From: Clostridia bacterium | Lineage (GTDB): Bacteria; Bacillota; Clostridia; Christensenellales; Borkfalkiaceae | Length of the DNA stretch: 62,484 nt | Direction of reading: 5' to 3' | NCBI GenBank assembly: GCA_017621735.1 | Contig: JAGASM010000031.1 | Coordinates: forward strand, 1-62,484 | Shown: positions 1 to 9,097 of the stretch, piece by piece | Layout: each line of letters begins with the position of its first letter | How positions within the stretch are numbered: position 1 is the first letter of the stretch | Translations under genes and position numbers: made by a program | Notes under the pieces: generated by a model | What the model saw: only the letters and a program-made list of their open reading frames with translations | Databases searched by the model: none | Told to the model about the DNA's origin: nothing

Positions 1-1
1 A

Positions 2-97
2 AAAGTTGCCGCAAACGAAGAGTTTAGAGGAAAGACGGTCGTCGTCCTTCTTCCCGACACGGGAGAGAGATATCTTTCTACCGATCTTTATAAATAG
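2..97 (+). CDS. cysK: Cysteine synthase A, C-terminal fragment (cut by window start)
   Basis: Reading from base 2 gives 31 residues and a TAG stop, containing [12 protein letters not shown], the conserved C-terminal signature of O-acetylserine sulfhydrylase (CysK/CysM). The enzyme is PLP-dependent and makes L-cysteine from O-acetylserine and sulfide in the cytoplasm. Only the last strand and tail are visible; the PLP lysine and substrate loop lie outside the window. A GC-rich hairpin follows 10 bases after the stop, so this is probably the end of its transcript. CysM is the main alternative. Confidence 0.85.
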   Translation, partial: KVAANEEFRGKTVVVLLPDTGERYLSTDLYK

Positions 98-107
98 TTT
101 TTATTTC

Positions 108-138
108 CCCGCCCGCATTTTTGCGGGCGGGAATTTTA
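108..138 (+). terminator. Rho-independent terminator of cysK
   Basis: Nine-base-pair GC stem (108-116 with 123-131), loop ATTTTT, followed by AATTTTAT. It lies just after the cysK stop. Confidence 0.7.
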
Positions 139-200
139 TATGCGGAAACAAGTTATTGTTCTTTTTAGCCGCCCGCGCATTCGCGCGGGCGGCTAAAAAC

Positions 201-394
201 CCACTTCCCTTGCACTATGCGCAAGGGAATAGGCGTATATGCCGATGATGTGCAAAAAAACAGACGGGCCTTCGTGCAGTTTAACAAAGAGCAGTCCCCA
301 CTTCCCTTGCACTATGCGCAAGAGAAAGGCATATACGCCGATGATGTGCGAAAAAACAGACGGGCCTTTGTGCAGTTTAACAAAGAGCATCCCC
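201..394. repeat. Tandem direct repeat, two copies of about 97 bp
   Basis: Copy 1 covers about 201-297 and copy 2 about 298-394. Both run from CCACTTCCCTTGCACTATGC to AACAAAGAGCA, with scattered substitutions (for example GGCGTATATGCC against GGCATATACGCC) and one small indel, so the period changes from 97 to 96. The left part of each copy can fold (CTTGC...GCAAG). Function unknown. Confidence 0.8.
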
Positions 395-644
395 CGCGCG
401 CAAGGGGAATAAACAAAATTTTTTGCGGGCGCGTTAATTTTTACCGTACAAATTTTTTTCCGCCCCGCGCTTTGCGCGGGGCGGAAAAAGAATAAAAAGG
501 CGAATACCGAATGATTGATTGCCCGCATTTTTGCGGGTAAGGAGCTATTATCAAAAGCGAATTCCGCGCGTTTTTACGCGATGGGCTTTTTCTTATCGAC
601 CGTCTGAATTTTCGCGGGCGGTTTTTCTTATTTTTCTACGGCGT

Positions 645-678
645 AAAAAAATTCCCTCTTGCATTTGCAAGAGGGAAT
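645..678 (-). terminator. Terminator of the P-type ATPase gene
   Basis: Perfect 12-bp inverted repeat (ATTCCCTCTTGC/GCAAGAGGGAAT) at 651-678 with AAAAAA at 645-650, which is a U-run on the minus-strand transcript. It lies four bases after the ATPase stop. Confidence 0.8.
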
Positions 679-682
679 ATAC

Positions 683-3259
683 TTAATCGGAACTGTTCAT
701 TAGGTCGCAAACCTTTGTTAGGGTAGACGAAATGGGGAATGCGGCGAGCAAAATGCACAGCGCAAACAAAATTTCCGTTACGTTGAAAGAAACTTCCGAC
801 CAACCCGTGTACGAGATTTCTCCGAGGACGGGAACGGCAAACATCACCACGCATGCCGCAAACATCACCGCATAAATTGCCGCGCGCAACACGTTAAACG
901 GTTGCAAGATGCGGTAGAGAGCCACGAGCCCCGTAAACGTCATGACGATGACGAGGAGGGGTTGGAAGTTTTGTCCGAACACGTCGGGAGCGAGGAAATT
1001 TCCGAGATACACCGCCATAACGGATATCGTGAGCGTGATCGCCGACGGTATCGCGCGGGATAGAACGTGTAGGATAAACTTTCCGCGTACCCGTTCGCTA
1101 TTCGGTTGCAACGAAAGAATGGTAGACGGCGCGCCTGCAACAAAGATCTCGAAGAGGAGCATGTTGTTCGTCTGGAAGAAGTAAGGGGTTTTCATAAAAA
1201 TGCAAATGGTCGCAAGAATGGTAATGAAAAGCGTTTTCATCAAATAGAGTGCGGCGCTTTGCTTGATGTTGTTGATAACCCGTCTTCCCTCGAATACGAC
1301 GGAGGGAAGGTTTAAGAAATTGTTGTCCATCAAAACGAGGTGGGACACGTTGCGCGCCGCCTCGCTTCCCGATGCGACGGAAACGGCGCAATCCGCTTCT
1401 TTCAAGGCGAGAATGTCGTTGACGCCGTCCCCCGTCATGGCGACGGTGCTGCCCTGTTTTTTGAGCGCTTTGACGAGGATTGCCTTTTGTTCGGGGGTTA
1501 CCCGCCCGAATACCGTGTACTGCGTTGCGACGTTTTCCACTTCCAAATCGGTAAATCCGTCGAGGGAAATGTACTTGCCCGCGTTTTTCACGCCCACTCG
1601 CCGTGCAACTTCGGATACGGTAACGGGGTTATCGCCCGAAATAATTTTGATGTCTACGTCGTTTTCGCGGAACCATTTAATCGTTTCCACCGCGTCGCTG
1701 CGGATGTTGTCGGCAAGCGTAATGAGTGCGACGGGACGGAAGAGGGAGGGGAGCCGATCCCCGCTGATTTGGTTGGGTGAGTAAGCGAGCACGAGTACGC
1801 GCAAGCCCATTTGCGCATATTGCTTGACGATGCGGTCAATGCGCGGGGGCATAGGGCGAAGGACGAATTCGGGCGCGCCCATGCAGAAGGTGCCCGTTTC
1901 CCCAAAAGAAACCGCCGAAAGTTTTCTCTTTGACGAGAAGGGAATGGTCGCCGTCGCTTGCAATGCGGACGAATGCCCGAACCGATTGTAAAGGGCGACG
2001 GACGTTTGGTTGTTATCGTCGAGCGAAGCGAGAATGGAGCCCATGATGTCGTCGATCGAATAGTCGGTGTAGTTGTTCAAAATCATGCAGTCGTTGACCG
2101 TCATTCTGCCGTCCGTAATCGTACCCGTTTTGTCCAAACAAAGCACGTCGACGCGGGCGAGCATTTCGAGGGAATACAAGTCTTGCACGAGCGTTTGCTT
2201 TTTTGCGAGCCGTCTTACGCCGACCGCCATTGCAATCGAGGTGAGGAGCAAAAGCCCAGAAGGAATCATGCCGATGACGACTGCCGCCGTCTTTTTAATC
2301 GTTTCGTAAAGACGGAGGGTACTATCCGCAATTTCAGAAAGCGCCGACCAGTTGACGAGGAAAATTCCCGCCGCGACAAAGGGAATGGCAACGCCGATGA
2401 CGCGAATGAACATCTTGATCGAGTTCATAATTTCCGAACGGGGGCGCTTGTACTTTTTCGCCTTGGACGTCAAACTGTTCAAATAGGTCGCTTTTCCCAC
2501 CTTTTCCGCACGGACGCGGCACGCGCCGCTGGAAATAAACGAGCCCGCGTACAAAATATCGCCGCGCTGTTTTTTGATGGGGACGGATTCCCCCGTCAAG
2601 AGGGATTCGTTGACTTCGACCGTGCCGTCGGCAAGTTTACAGTCGGCGGGAATTTGTTGTCCCGCTTCCAAAATAACGACGTCGTCGAGGACGATTTGTG
2701 AGATAGGGATTTCCGTTTTTACGCCGCCGCGCATGACTTTTACCGTAGACGACACGAGCACGGCGAGTTTATCGATTTGTTTTTTTGCGAGAATTTCTTG
2801 CGTGATCCCGATGACGAGGTTGAGCGCAAAGATGCCCGCAAAGAGGAATTGCGTAATTTCTGCCCGTGCGTAGATGAGCGCGACCGCCGCGATTACGCAG
2901 AGTAAGTTGAAGAAGGTGAAGATGTTCCCGAGGAAAATACTCGCATAAGACTTGGAGTACTTTTTATTTACGTCGTTGAAAAGGAACTGTTGAAAGCGCG
3001 TTTCTACCTGCTCGGCGGAAAGTCCTTTATCGAGCGCAGGGTGAAAGCGTTCGACCTCTCCTTCCGAGGGAATGCGTTTCGCCTTTTTGAACTGTTTATA
3101 CAGTTTTTTATGGTCTTGCCTGAAAGACTCTTGTTTTGCGTCCGCCCCGCTTAAAACGCGTGCGGAAAAACTCTCCTTTTCCTCTTCCCCTTGCGCTTGC
3201 GGAGAAAGAAGGGGAGTTACTTCTTCTTCGATCGGTTTTACGGTTTTTTCTTTTTTCAA
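683..3259 (-). CDS. Cation-transporting P-type ATPase, CtpE-like
   Basis: An 858-residue integral membrane ATPase with a hydrophilic N-terminal tail. The actuator loop has LLTGESVP, the phosphorylation site is DKTGTIT (Asp about 376), and the hinge motif is TGDGVND. Transmembrane helix 4 carries MIPSGL, and the stretch up to the DKTGT site (AVGVRRLAKKQTLVQDL) resembles mycobacterial CtpE, a calcium-related P-type ATPase, more than Cu/Zn pumps. There is no CPC motif and no N-terminal metal-binding domain. Start is TTG at 3259 with GAGG just upstream; a promoter lies at 3295-3322. It is monocistronic with its own terminator. The ion carried cannot be told from sequence; Ca2+ or Mg2+ transport is the best guess. 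Confidence 0.85.
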   Translation of the reverse strand: MKKEKTVKPIEEEVTPLLSPQAQGEEEKESFSARVLSGADAKQESFRQDHKKLYKQFKKAKRIPSEGEVERFHPALDKGLSAEQVETRFQQFLFNDVNKKYSKSYASIFLGNIFTFFNLLCVIAAVALIYARAEITQFLFAGIFALNLVIGITQEILAKKQIDKLAVLVSSTVKVMRGGVKTEIPISQIVLDDVVILEAGQQIPADCKLADGTVEVNESLLTGESVPIKKQRGDILYAGSFISSGACRVRAEKVGKATYLNSLTSKAKKYKRPRSEIMNSIKMFIRVIGVAIPFVAAGIFLVNWSALSEIADSTLRLYETIKKTAAVVIGMIPSGLLLLTSIAMAVGVRRLAKKQTLVQDLYSLEMLARVDVLCLDKTGTITDGRMTVNDCMILNNYTDYSIDDIMGSILASLDDNNQTSVALYNRFGHSSALQATATIPFSSKRKLSAVSFGETGTFCMGAPEFVLRPMPPRIDRIVKQYAQMGLRVLVLAYSPNQISGDRLPSLFRPVALITLADNIRSDAVETIKWFRENDVDIKIISGDNPVTVSEVARRVGVKNAGKYISLDGFTDLEVENVATQYTVFGRVTPEQKAILVKALKKQGSTVAMTGDGVNDILALKEADCAVSVASGSEAARNVSHLVLMDNNFLNLPSVVFEGRRVINNIKQSAALYLMKTLFITILATICIFMKTPYFFQTNNMLLFEIFVAGAPSTILSLQPNSERVRGKFILHVLSRAIPSAITLTISVMAVYLGNFLAPDVFGQNFQPLLVIVMTFTGLVALYRILQPFNVLRAAIYAVMFAACVVMFAVPVLGEISYTGWSEVSFNVTEILFALCILLAAFPISSTLTKVCDLMNSSD

Positions 3260-3294
3260 AACAAACCTCGCTTTGCGGATTTCCGCCTGCGATT

Positions 3295-3322
3295 ATTATA
3301 GCACATTTTTAGAGAATGTCCA
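3295..3322 (-). promoter_or_regulatory. Sigma-A-like promoter of the ATPase gene
   Basis: Minus strand: -35 TGGACA (3322-3317), 16-bp spacer, -10 TATAAT (3300-3295). Predicted start near 3288, giving a leader of about 30 nt. Confidence 0.7.
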
Positions 3323-3383
3323 AAAAAAACGGGCGCTCTTGCGCGAAAATTTTCCGCAAAGCGGAAAAGCAAGGGGCAAAACG

Positions 3384-3412
3384 TTGCGTTTCGTCGCAAA
3401 AAGTTGTATAAT
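3384..3412 (+). promoter_or_regulatory. Sigma-A-like promoter of serS
   Basis: -35 TTGCGT (3384-3389), 17-bp spacer, -10 TATAAT (3407-3412), 31 bp upstream of the serS start. It probably serves the downstream exonuclease and methylase genes too. Confidence 0.7.
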
Positions 3413-3442
3413 TGTGGAAAACAAATTGAAAGAGGCACTCTC

Positions 3443-4729
3443 ATGATTGACATCAACTTGATTCGCACGTCGCCCGATACGGTACGCGAGAATATCCGTA
3501 AGAAATTCCAAGACAAAAAACTTCCCCTTGTGGACGAAGCAATCGAACTTGATATTAAAAAACGCGCCCTTCAAAACGAAGGGGACGCGCTTCGCGCTGC
3601 GCGCAATTCTCTTTCCAAGCAAATCGGACTTTTGATGAAAGAGAAAAAGTTAGACGAGGCGAACGCGGTCAAAGCACAGGTACAGCAAAACGCCGAACGC
3701 CTTGTGCAAATCGAAAAGGAAACGGAAGAAGTTTCCGCTCGCTTAAAGACGGTGATGATGAGTATTCCCAACATCATCTCTCCTGAAACGCCGATCGGAA
3801 AGGACGACTCGGAAAACGTTGAGCGCGAACGCTTTTTGGAGCCGAAAGTGCCCGAATTTGACGTTCCGTATCACTTGGACATCTTGGAAAAGTTGGACGG
3901 TATCGACATCGACAGCGCAAGAAGAACGAGCGGTCAAGGCTTTTACTACTTGACGGGGAACATCGCACGCCTTCATTCCGCAATCTTGACCTATGCGCGC
4001 GATTTTATGATCAACAAGGGATTTACCTACTGTATTCCTCCGTTTATGATCCGTTCGGAAGTCGTTTCCGGCGTCATGAGTTTTGAAGAAATGGAAGGCA
4101 TGATGTACAAGATCGAAGGGGAGGACTTGTACCTGATCGGCACGAGTGAACACTCCATGATCGGTCGGTTTATGAACACGACGATCGACAGCAAAAAACT
4201 TCCCCTTACGTTGACGAGTTATTCTCCTTGTTTCCGCAAGGAAAAGGGCGCGCACGGCATCGAAGAGCGCGGAATATACCGCATTCACCAGTTTGAAAAG
4301 CAGGAGATGATCGTTATTTGCCGTCCCGAAGAGAGTTGCGAGTGGTACGAGAAGATGTACAACTACACGGTAGAACTGTTCGTGTCCATGCAAATTCCCG
4401 TCCGTACGCTTGAATGCTGTTCGGGCGACCTTGCCGACCTCAAATACCGCAGCGTAGACGTCGAGGCATGGAGCCCGCGCCAAAAGAAATATTTTGAAGT
4501 GGGATCTTGCTCCAACCTCACCGACGCGCAGGCGCGCCGTTTGGGGATTCGTTTTAAGGGAGAAAAGGGGAGCGAGTTTGCTCACACCCTTAACAATACC
4601 GTCGTCGCACCGCCGAGAATGCTCATTGCCTTTTTAGAAAATCACCTTCGCGCGGACGGGAGCGTGTTTATCCCCGAAGTGCTTCGCCCGTACATGGGCG
4701 GCATGACGGAGATTGCCGTCAAAGAATAA
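3443..4729 (+). CDS. serS: Serine--tRNA ligase
   Basis: A 428-residue class II aminoacyl-tRNA synthetase that charges tRNA-Ser in the cytoplasm. The N-terminal part is the long antiparallel coiled-coil arm (roughly residues 30-105, rich in Glu/Lys/Gln) that grips the long variable arm of tRNA-Ser. The catalytic core follows, with motif 2 around FRKEKGAHG and motif 3 ending in LIAFLENH. An upstream in-frame ATG at 3404 lies inside the promoter, so ATG 3443 (MIDINLIRTSPDTV, the usual family start, with AAGAGG 5-10 bases upstream) is used. First gene of a tight cluster; the exonuclease gene starts 7 bases after its stop. Confidence 0.97.
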   Translation: MIDINLIRTSPDTVRENIRKKFQDKKLPLVDEAIELDIKKRALQNEGDALRAARNSLSKQIGLLMKEKKLDEANAVKAQVQQNAERLVQIEKETEEVSARLKTVMMSIPNIISPETPIGKDDSENVERERFLEPKVPEFDVPYHLDILEKLDGIDIDSARRTSGQGFYYLTGNIARLHSAILTYARDFMINKGFTYCIPPFMIRSEVVSGVMSFEEMEGMMYKIEGEDLYLIGTSEHSMIGRFMNTTIDSKKLPLTLTSYSPCFRKEKGAHGIEERGIYRIHQFEKQEMIVICRPEESCEWYEKMYNYTVELFVSMQIPVRTLECCSGDLADLKYRSVDVEAWSPRQKKYFEVGSCSNLTDAQARRLGIRFKGEKGSEFAHTLNNTVVAPPRMLIAFLENHLRADGSVFIPEVLRPYMGGMTEIAVKE

Positions 4730-4736
4730 GTTTCGC

Positions 4737-5693
4737 ATGAAGTACGTCTTTTTCGACATCGAATGCGCGTGCGTATTCAAAAACGTCGCTAAAATGTGCG
4801 CGTTTGGGTACGTCGTCGCGGACGAGCGCTTTCAAGTAATCGAACGGGAAGATATTCTCATCAACCCGAAAGGAAAATTCCACCTGACCGACCGTAAGGG
4901 CGGGCAGGGTTTGGTGCTTCCTTACGAGTATGAGGATTTTAAGAAATATCCCACCTTCCCCGCCGTTTATCCCAAGATCAAAGCGCTTTTGGAAGAGAAA
5001 GACGTGTACGTCATCGGGCACGCAACGCGCAACGACGTCAACTATTTGAACCTTGAAACAAAGCGGTACAAGCTGCCGTCCTTTAAGTTTTCTTACTACG
5101 ACACGCAATTTTTCTACATGAACTGCGAGAACAGTTTTTCCCGTCAGTACGGGTTACAGGCAATGGCGGAAGAGTTGGGCGTACAGTTTACCCCTCACCG
5201 CGCGGTGGACGACGCGTATGCGACCATGCGCGTGTGCGAGGCGCTTTGCAAGCGGGAAAACGTGGACGTTTGCGGTATGATAAAAAAGTACGGCATCGTC
5301 GCAGGCGAGATAAAAAAATACAACTTAAAATTGACGACTTCCCGTCTTTTGAAGGCGTATCACGCGGAAAGAGAGCGGGAAAAGGCGGAACGTGCCAAGG
5401 CGCACGAGGAATTTTTCCGCTTTGTCAACAAAAATATGCATCGCCGTAAAAAGGGCGGTGTGCTCGACGGCAAGGTATTTTGTTTTGCAAAGGAAATCGA
5501 GGACGAAGTAAGCCTTTCGCGCAAACTCGTTGCGGAAATTTTTGCGTCGGGCGGTCGATATACTTCCCGTCCCGGAGCGTGTAACGTATACATTGCGCGG
5601 GAAAAGTCGGGCGCACGTTGCCAAAACGCGCTTTCTGCGGGTGCGGCGTTTGTTCCGCTCGGCGATTTGGAAAAGACTTTGGAGGAAAAATGA
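4737..5693 (+). CDS. DEDDh-family 3'-5' exonuclease (DnaQ-like), with possible BRCT-like tail
   Basis: A 318-residue protein whose N-terminal 165 residues carry the DEDDh exonuclease motifs: FFDIECA (Asp and Glu of motif I), GHATRNDV (motif II Asp) and HRAVDDA (motif III His and Asp). A basic helical linker follows (about 200-240). The C-terminal 75 residues start GVLDGKVFCFAKEIED and read like a BRCT-type fold, as in some PolC-epsilon-like proteins. Expected role is trimming of DNA or RNA 3' ends; substrate unknown. ATG 4737 is chosen over an upstream TTG because the fold begins MKYVFFDIE. No SD is visible, so translation probably couples to serS. Its stop overlaps the next start (ATGA). Confidence 0.75.
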   Translation: MKYVFFDIECACVFKNVAKMCAFGYVVADERFQVIEREDILINPKGKFHLTDRKGGQGLVLPYEYEDFKKYPTFPAVYPKIKALLEEKDVYVIGHATRNDVNYLNLETKRYKLPSFKFSYYDTQFFYMNCENSFSRQYGLQAMAEELGVQFTPHRAVDDAYATMRVCEALCKRENVDVCGMIKKYGIVAGEIKKYNLKLTTSRLLKAYHAEREREKAERAKAHEEFFRFVNKNMHRRKKGGVLDGKVFCFAKEIEDEVSLSRKLVAEIFASGGRYTSRPGACNVYIAREKSGARCQNALSAGAAFVPLGDLEKTLEEK

Positions 5694-6976
5694 ATCTTCC
5701 CGCCCCGTTTTTACAAGAAATGAAGAAAAAGTTGGGAGAGAAATTTCCCGACTTTTTGCAAAGTTACGCCTATCCCGCGCAGAAAGGGATTCGCGTCAAT
5801 ACGCTCAAACTTTCCCCCGAAGAATTTCGGGCAATTTCTCCCTTTTCGTTAGAAGAAATCGCTTGGGAGAAGAACGGATTTTACGTTAAGGAAGAAAAGG
5901 TGGGAGCGCATCCCTATCACTTTGCGGGGTTGTACTACTCGCAAGAGCCGTCGGCGATGAGTGCCGCGCCGTTGCTTGACGCAGGCGAGGGAGAGCGCGT
6001 TCTCGATTTATGCGCCGCGCCCGGGGGAAAAACCACCCGACTTGCAGAAGGCATGAGGGGAAAGGGAATTCTCGTTGCAAACGAGTACGTGTACGATCGC
6101 GCAAAAATTTTGTCGCAAAACGTCGAACGGTTGGGAATTAAAAACTGTTTTGTCGTCAACGCAGACACGGGAAAACTTGCGGAAAAGTTTCCCGCGTACT
6201 TTGATAAAATTCTCGTCGACGCGCCCTGTTCGGGGGAGGGAATGTTCAAAAAAGAACCGTCCGCCCTCTTGGAATGGAGCGAAGAAAACGTTGCCCGCTG
6301 CGCTACCCGTCAAGCGGAAATTTTAGAAAACGCCGCAAAAATGCTCAAAGGGGGCGGTCGGCTCGTCTATTCGACTTGCACCTTTTCCACGGCGGAAAAC
6401 GAGGGGCAAATTGAAACTTTTTTGCGTTTGCATCCCGAATTTTCTCTCCTTCAAATGCACGCCCTTTATCCGCACGAGGTGCGCGGGGAGGGGCACTTCG
6501 TCGCATTGTTAGAAAAGAAGGGCGCGGAAGAAGGACGCGTGCGCCCCTTTGCCGTAAAGAAGAACGCAAGCGCGGAATGCGCGTTTCAAGATTTTTGCAA
6601 CAAGTTTTTCCGCACGCCGCCCCAAGGGACGTTACACGTGCTTTCGGACGGAAGAGGATACCTTCTTCCCGACGGCGCGCCCGATTTTGCGGGACTCCGT
6701 TTGCTTCGAGCAGGCGTGGAAGTGGGGGAATGGGACGGAAAAATTTTCAAACCGTCGCACGCGCTTTGTATGTGCGCAAAAAAAGAGGACGTTTACAACT
6801 GTGTTTCTCTCACCGAGCAGGAGGCGGAAACGTACTTGCGCGGGGAAGTTTTGGATTGCGAAGGGGAGAACGGCTGGTGTTTGATGACGTTGGACGGCTT
6901 TCCTTTGGGGCTTGGAAAGCGCGTGAACGGAAGGATAAAAAATCATCTTCCGAAAGGGTTACGGAAGGTAAAATAG
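5690..6976 (+). CDS. 16S rRNA (cytosine-C5)-methyltransferase, RsmF/NOP2/Sun family
   Basis: A 428-residue SAM-dependent RNA methylase. The SAM site is DLCAAPGGKTTRLA, the catalytic cysteine motifs are DAPCSGEGMF (motif IV) and YSTCTFS (motif VI), and the C-terminal 120 residues match the PUA-like extension typical of Gram-positive RsmF. The N-terminal helix contains GIRVNTLK, also typical. Start ATG 5690 overlaps the exonuclease stop by 4 bases; the longer frame upstream is overlap with the previous gene. Position specificity within rRNA is inferred from the family only. Confidence 0.92.
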   Translation: MNLPAPFLQEMKKKLGEKFPDFLQSYAYPAQKGIRVNTLKLSPEEFRAISPFSLEEIAWEKNGFYVKEEKVGAHPYHFAGLYYSQEPSAMSAAPLLDAGEGERVLDLCAAPGGKTTRLAEGMRGKGILVANEYVYDRAKILSQNVERLGIKNCFVVNADTGKLAEKFPAYFDKILVDAPCSGEGMFKKEPSALLEWSEENVARCATRQAEILENAAKMLKGGGRLVYSTCTFSTAENEGQIETFLRLHPEFSLLQMHALYPHEVRGEGHFVALLEKKGAEEGRVRPFAVKKNASAECAFQDFCNKFFRTPPQGTLHVLSDGRGYLLPDGAPDFAGLRLLRAGVEVGEWDGKIFKPSHALCMCAKKEDVYNCVSLTEQEAETYLRGEVLDCEGENGWCLMTLDGFPLGLGKRVNGRIKNHLPKGLRKVK

Positions 6977-6995
6977 AGTTATTTAGGGGAAAAAC

Positions 6996-9014
6996 ATGAA
7001 GAACAAAAAATTGTACGCATTGCTTCTTTGCAGTATGCTTTTTGCGACGGCGGTCGGATGCGGCGGGGAAGATCCCGTTCCGCCTCCCATAGACGGCGGC
7101 GGGGAACAAACGCCCGAAACGCCCGAAACGCCTGAAACGCCCGAAGAGGAGCGCACGCCGCTCACGGCGCCGGTGTTCGGAAGCGGCGTTGCGGTACACG
7201 ATCCGTCTGTTTTCCGCGATCCGAAGGACGGAAAATACTACGCATTCGGCTCGCACTTTGCCGTGGCGTCCTCGGACGACCTCATCAAGTGGACGCAGTA
7301 CGCGTCGGACAATCAACCGCAAAAACTGTACGGAACGAGCGATTTCCGTTCCGTCATCGCACAAGCGAGCGCGTTTGCGGGCACAAACGGCGGAATCAAC
7401 AGTACGTGGGCGCCCGACGTGGAATATTTGGACGGGAAATATTATATGTATTTTTCGTTGACGAGTGCGTTTGGAAGCGGGAAGTCGGTCATCGGACGGG
7501 TAGAGGCGGATTCCGTTACGGGACCGTATTCCAACGAGAAGATCATCGTCAAGAGCAACAACGAGGCAAACGCGCCGAACGCCATCGATCCCGAACTCTT
7601 CTTTGATGCGGACGGACGGCTTTGGATGGTGTACGGCTCCTTCTTCGGCGGGATCTACGTCAAAGAGTTGTACAATTCGGGCGAGAATATCGGGCTTCCC
7701 AAAGAGGAAGGGTTTGGAAAACTTCTTTGGCGAGGCGGATTCTCTTCGGGGGTAGAAGGTCCGTTTATCTTCTACGACGAGGGGACGGAGTACTACTATC
7801 TCATGGTCAGTGAGGGGGACCTCATGACCAGTTACAATATGCGCGTGGCGCGGAGCAAAAATCCCGACGGACCATACGTCGATATCACGGGCGCAGACGT
7901 CGCCTCTTCGGGAACGGGAAATAAACTTGCGGGCAATTACGAATTTGCAAGCGACGGAAGCGGATTCGGCGCGCTTGGGCATAATTCCGTAATACGCGTA
8001 GACGGCAAGTGGCTTTGCGTCTACCACACTCGATACGAAGAAAATAACGGCGTTTCGGGCAGACATAACGTGCAAGTCAATCAAATTTTCCTCAACGAAG
8101 AGGGTTGGCCCGTCCTTTCTCCCAACCGTTATGCGGGCGAAAGCGCTTGTAAAATCAAAGCGGAAGAGGTGGTCGGCACGTACGAACTCGTCGAACATGC
8201 CGTCGCAACCGACGCGACGTTTACACCGTCTTCGTTATATGCCTTTCATGCGGACGGAAAAATCTATTCGGACGGCTTTGAAGCAGGCACGTGGACGTTA
8301 AGCGGAGAGAATTACCTCTCGGCAACGGTAAACGGCACGCAGTATCAAGGGGTTGTCGTTCCCGCATGGAAAACTTCGCTCGGCAAAGAGGTGCTGTCGA
8401 TTACGGCGACCTCTTCAAGTGGGCGCGCACTTTGGGCAAACCGCACGTTGGACGTTACGGAAGGGGAAGAGTTGAATTTTTCCGCGGAAATCTTCGCGGC
8501 GGGAAAGGGGACGGTTTCCAACCGCACCGTCGGTGCATTTGACGCGCAAGACGGTTTTTCCGTTACGTTCAAAATTCGCTACGTTACGAGCGACTGGGAT
8601 TCGATCGTCATAACGGCGGGATCGTTTGCAATCACCCTTCCTAATCTCGACGCTTGGTGGGATGAAGGGCGATTTGCACAGAGTAACTGCTATCCGGATA
8701 GAACGGACGACCGATTAAACGGAAACAACTGGGATACCTTTTTGAATACAACTTGCACCGTTACAATCAGCGTTTCTCCGACGGACGGCATTACCTTTTA
8801 TAAGGACGGCGTTGCGGCAATCCGCTATCTTCCGACGAGAGATCTTTCTCAATCAAAAAACGGACTTACGGTTGGCGATTTTATCGAAGAACTGTTAATT
8901 CGGGTTGGTGAAAGCGGGTTTGTCTTTGCAAGGGGGATTTCCGTAACGGACATGTTTGTTACCGAGGTGCTTACGCAAGAGCAAATCGGCGAGATTTTGC
9001 AGATCGTCGGTTAA
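6996..9014 (+). CDS. GH43 endo-alpha-1,5-L-arabinanase-like lipoprotein
   Basis: A 672-residue exported lipoprotein: signal peptide with lipobox ending AVG-Cys22, then a repeated P-E-T linker (about 35-55). The GH43 five-bladed propeller has the expected triad: Asp69 (VHDPSVFRDP, base), Asp198 (AIDPELFFD) and Glu254 (GVEGPFIFY, acid). Residues about 385-475 match the small C-terminal domain of bacterial endo-arabinanases (start GTYELVEHAV). The last 190 residues form an unrecognised beta-rich domain, possibly carbohydrate binding. Expected role: cutting arabinan backbones at the cell surface. It sits 19 bases after the methylase gene, SD AGGGGA, far from the main sugar island. Specificity is inferred. 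Confidence 0.85.
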   Translation: MKNKKLYALLLCSMLFATAVGCGGEDPVPPPIDGGGEQTPETPETPETPEEERTPLTAPVFGSGVAVHDPSVFRDPKDGKYYAFGSHFAVASSDDLIKWTQYASDNQPQKLYGTSDFRSVIAQASAFAGTNGGINSTWAPDVEYLDGKYYMYFSLTSAFGSGKSVIGRVEADSVTGPYSNEKIIVKSNNEANAPNAIDPELFFDADGRLWMVYGSFFGGIYVKELYNSGENIGLPKEEGFGKLLWRGGFSSGVEGPFIFYDEGTEYYYLMVSEGDLMTSYNMRVARSKNPDGPYVDITGADVASSGTGNKLAGNYEFASDGSGFGALGHNSVIRVDGKWLCVYHTRYEENNGVSGRHNVQVNQIFLNEEGWPVLSPNRYAGESACKIKAEEVVGTYELVEHAVATDATFTPSSLYAFHADGKIYSDGFEAGTWTLSGENYLSATVNGTQYQGVVVPAWKTSLGKEVLSITATSSSGRALWANRTLDVTEGEELNFSAEIFAAGKGTVSNRTVGAFDAQDGFSVTFKIRYVTSDWDSIVITAGSFAITLPNLDAWWDEGRFAQSNCYPDRTDDRLNGNNWDTFLNTTCTVTISVSPTDGITFYKDGVAAIRYLPTRDLSQSKNGLTVGDFIEELLIRVGESGFVFARGISVTDMFVTEVLTQEQIGEILQIVG

Positions 9015-9031
9015 TCGATCAAAAAGAGAAA

Positions 9032-9062
9032 CGCCCCGCACGACGTGCGGGGCGTAAATTTT
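9032..9062 (+). terminator. Terminator of the GH43 gene
   Basis: Ten-base stem CGCCCCGCAC/GTGCGGGGCG at 9032-9054, then TAAATTTTT. Confidence 0.7.
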
Positions 9063-9067
9063 TCATG

Positions 9068-9094
9068 GAAAAAGGCGGCAAAATTTTTGCCGCC
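9068..9094 (-). terminator. Terminator of the pnuC-like gene
   Basis: Stem GGCGGCAAA/TTTGCCGCC at 9074-9094 with an A-run at 9068-9073 (U-run on the minus transcript), immediately after the pnuC stop. Confidence 0.7.
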
Positions 9095-9097
9095 CTT

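Larger units (their letters stand above)
98..644. other. Gene-free stretch with several GC hairpins
   Basis: No credible gene is seen between cysK and the ATPase gene. Apart from the cysK terminator there are strong inverted repeats at 165-196 (stem GCCGCCCGCGC), 460-484 (stem CCGCCCCGCGC) and 519-536 (CCCGC/GCGGG), plus a tandem repeat at 201-394. A 111-codon minus-strand frame over 193-528 exists only because the repeats happen to stay open; it has no SD and no recognisable domain. Confidence 0.6.

Noticed and set aside
193..528. 111-codon minus-strand frame in the cysK-ATPase gap
   Set aside because: Open only because of the two repeat copies; no SD, and it includes hairpin sequence.
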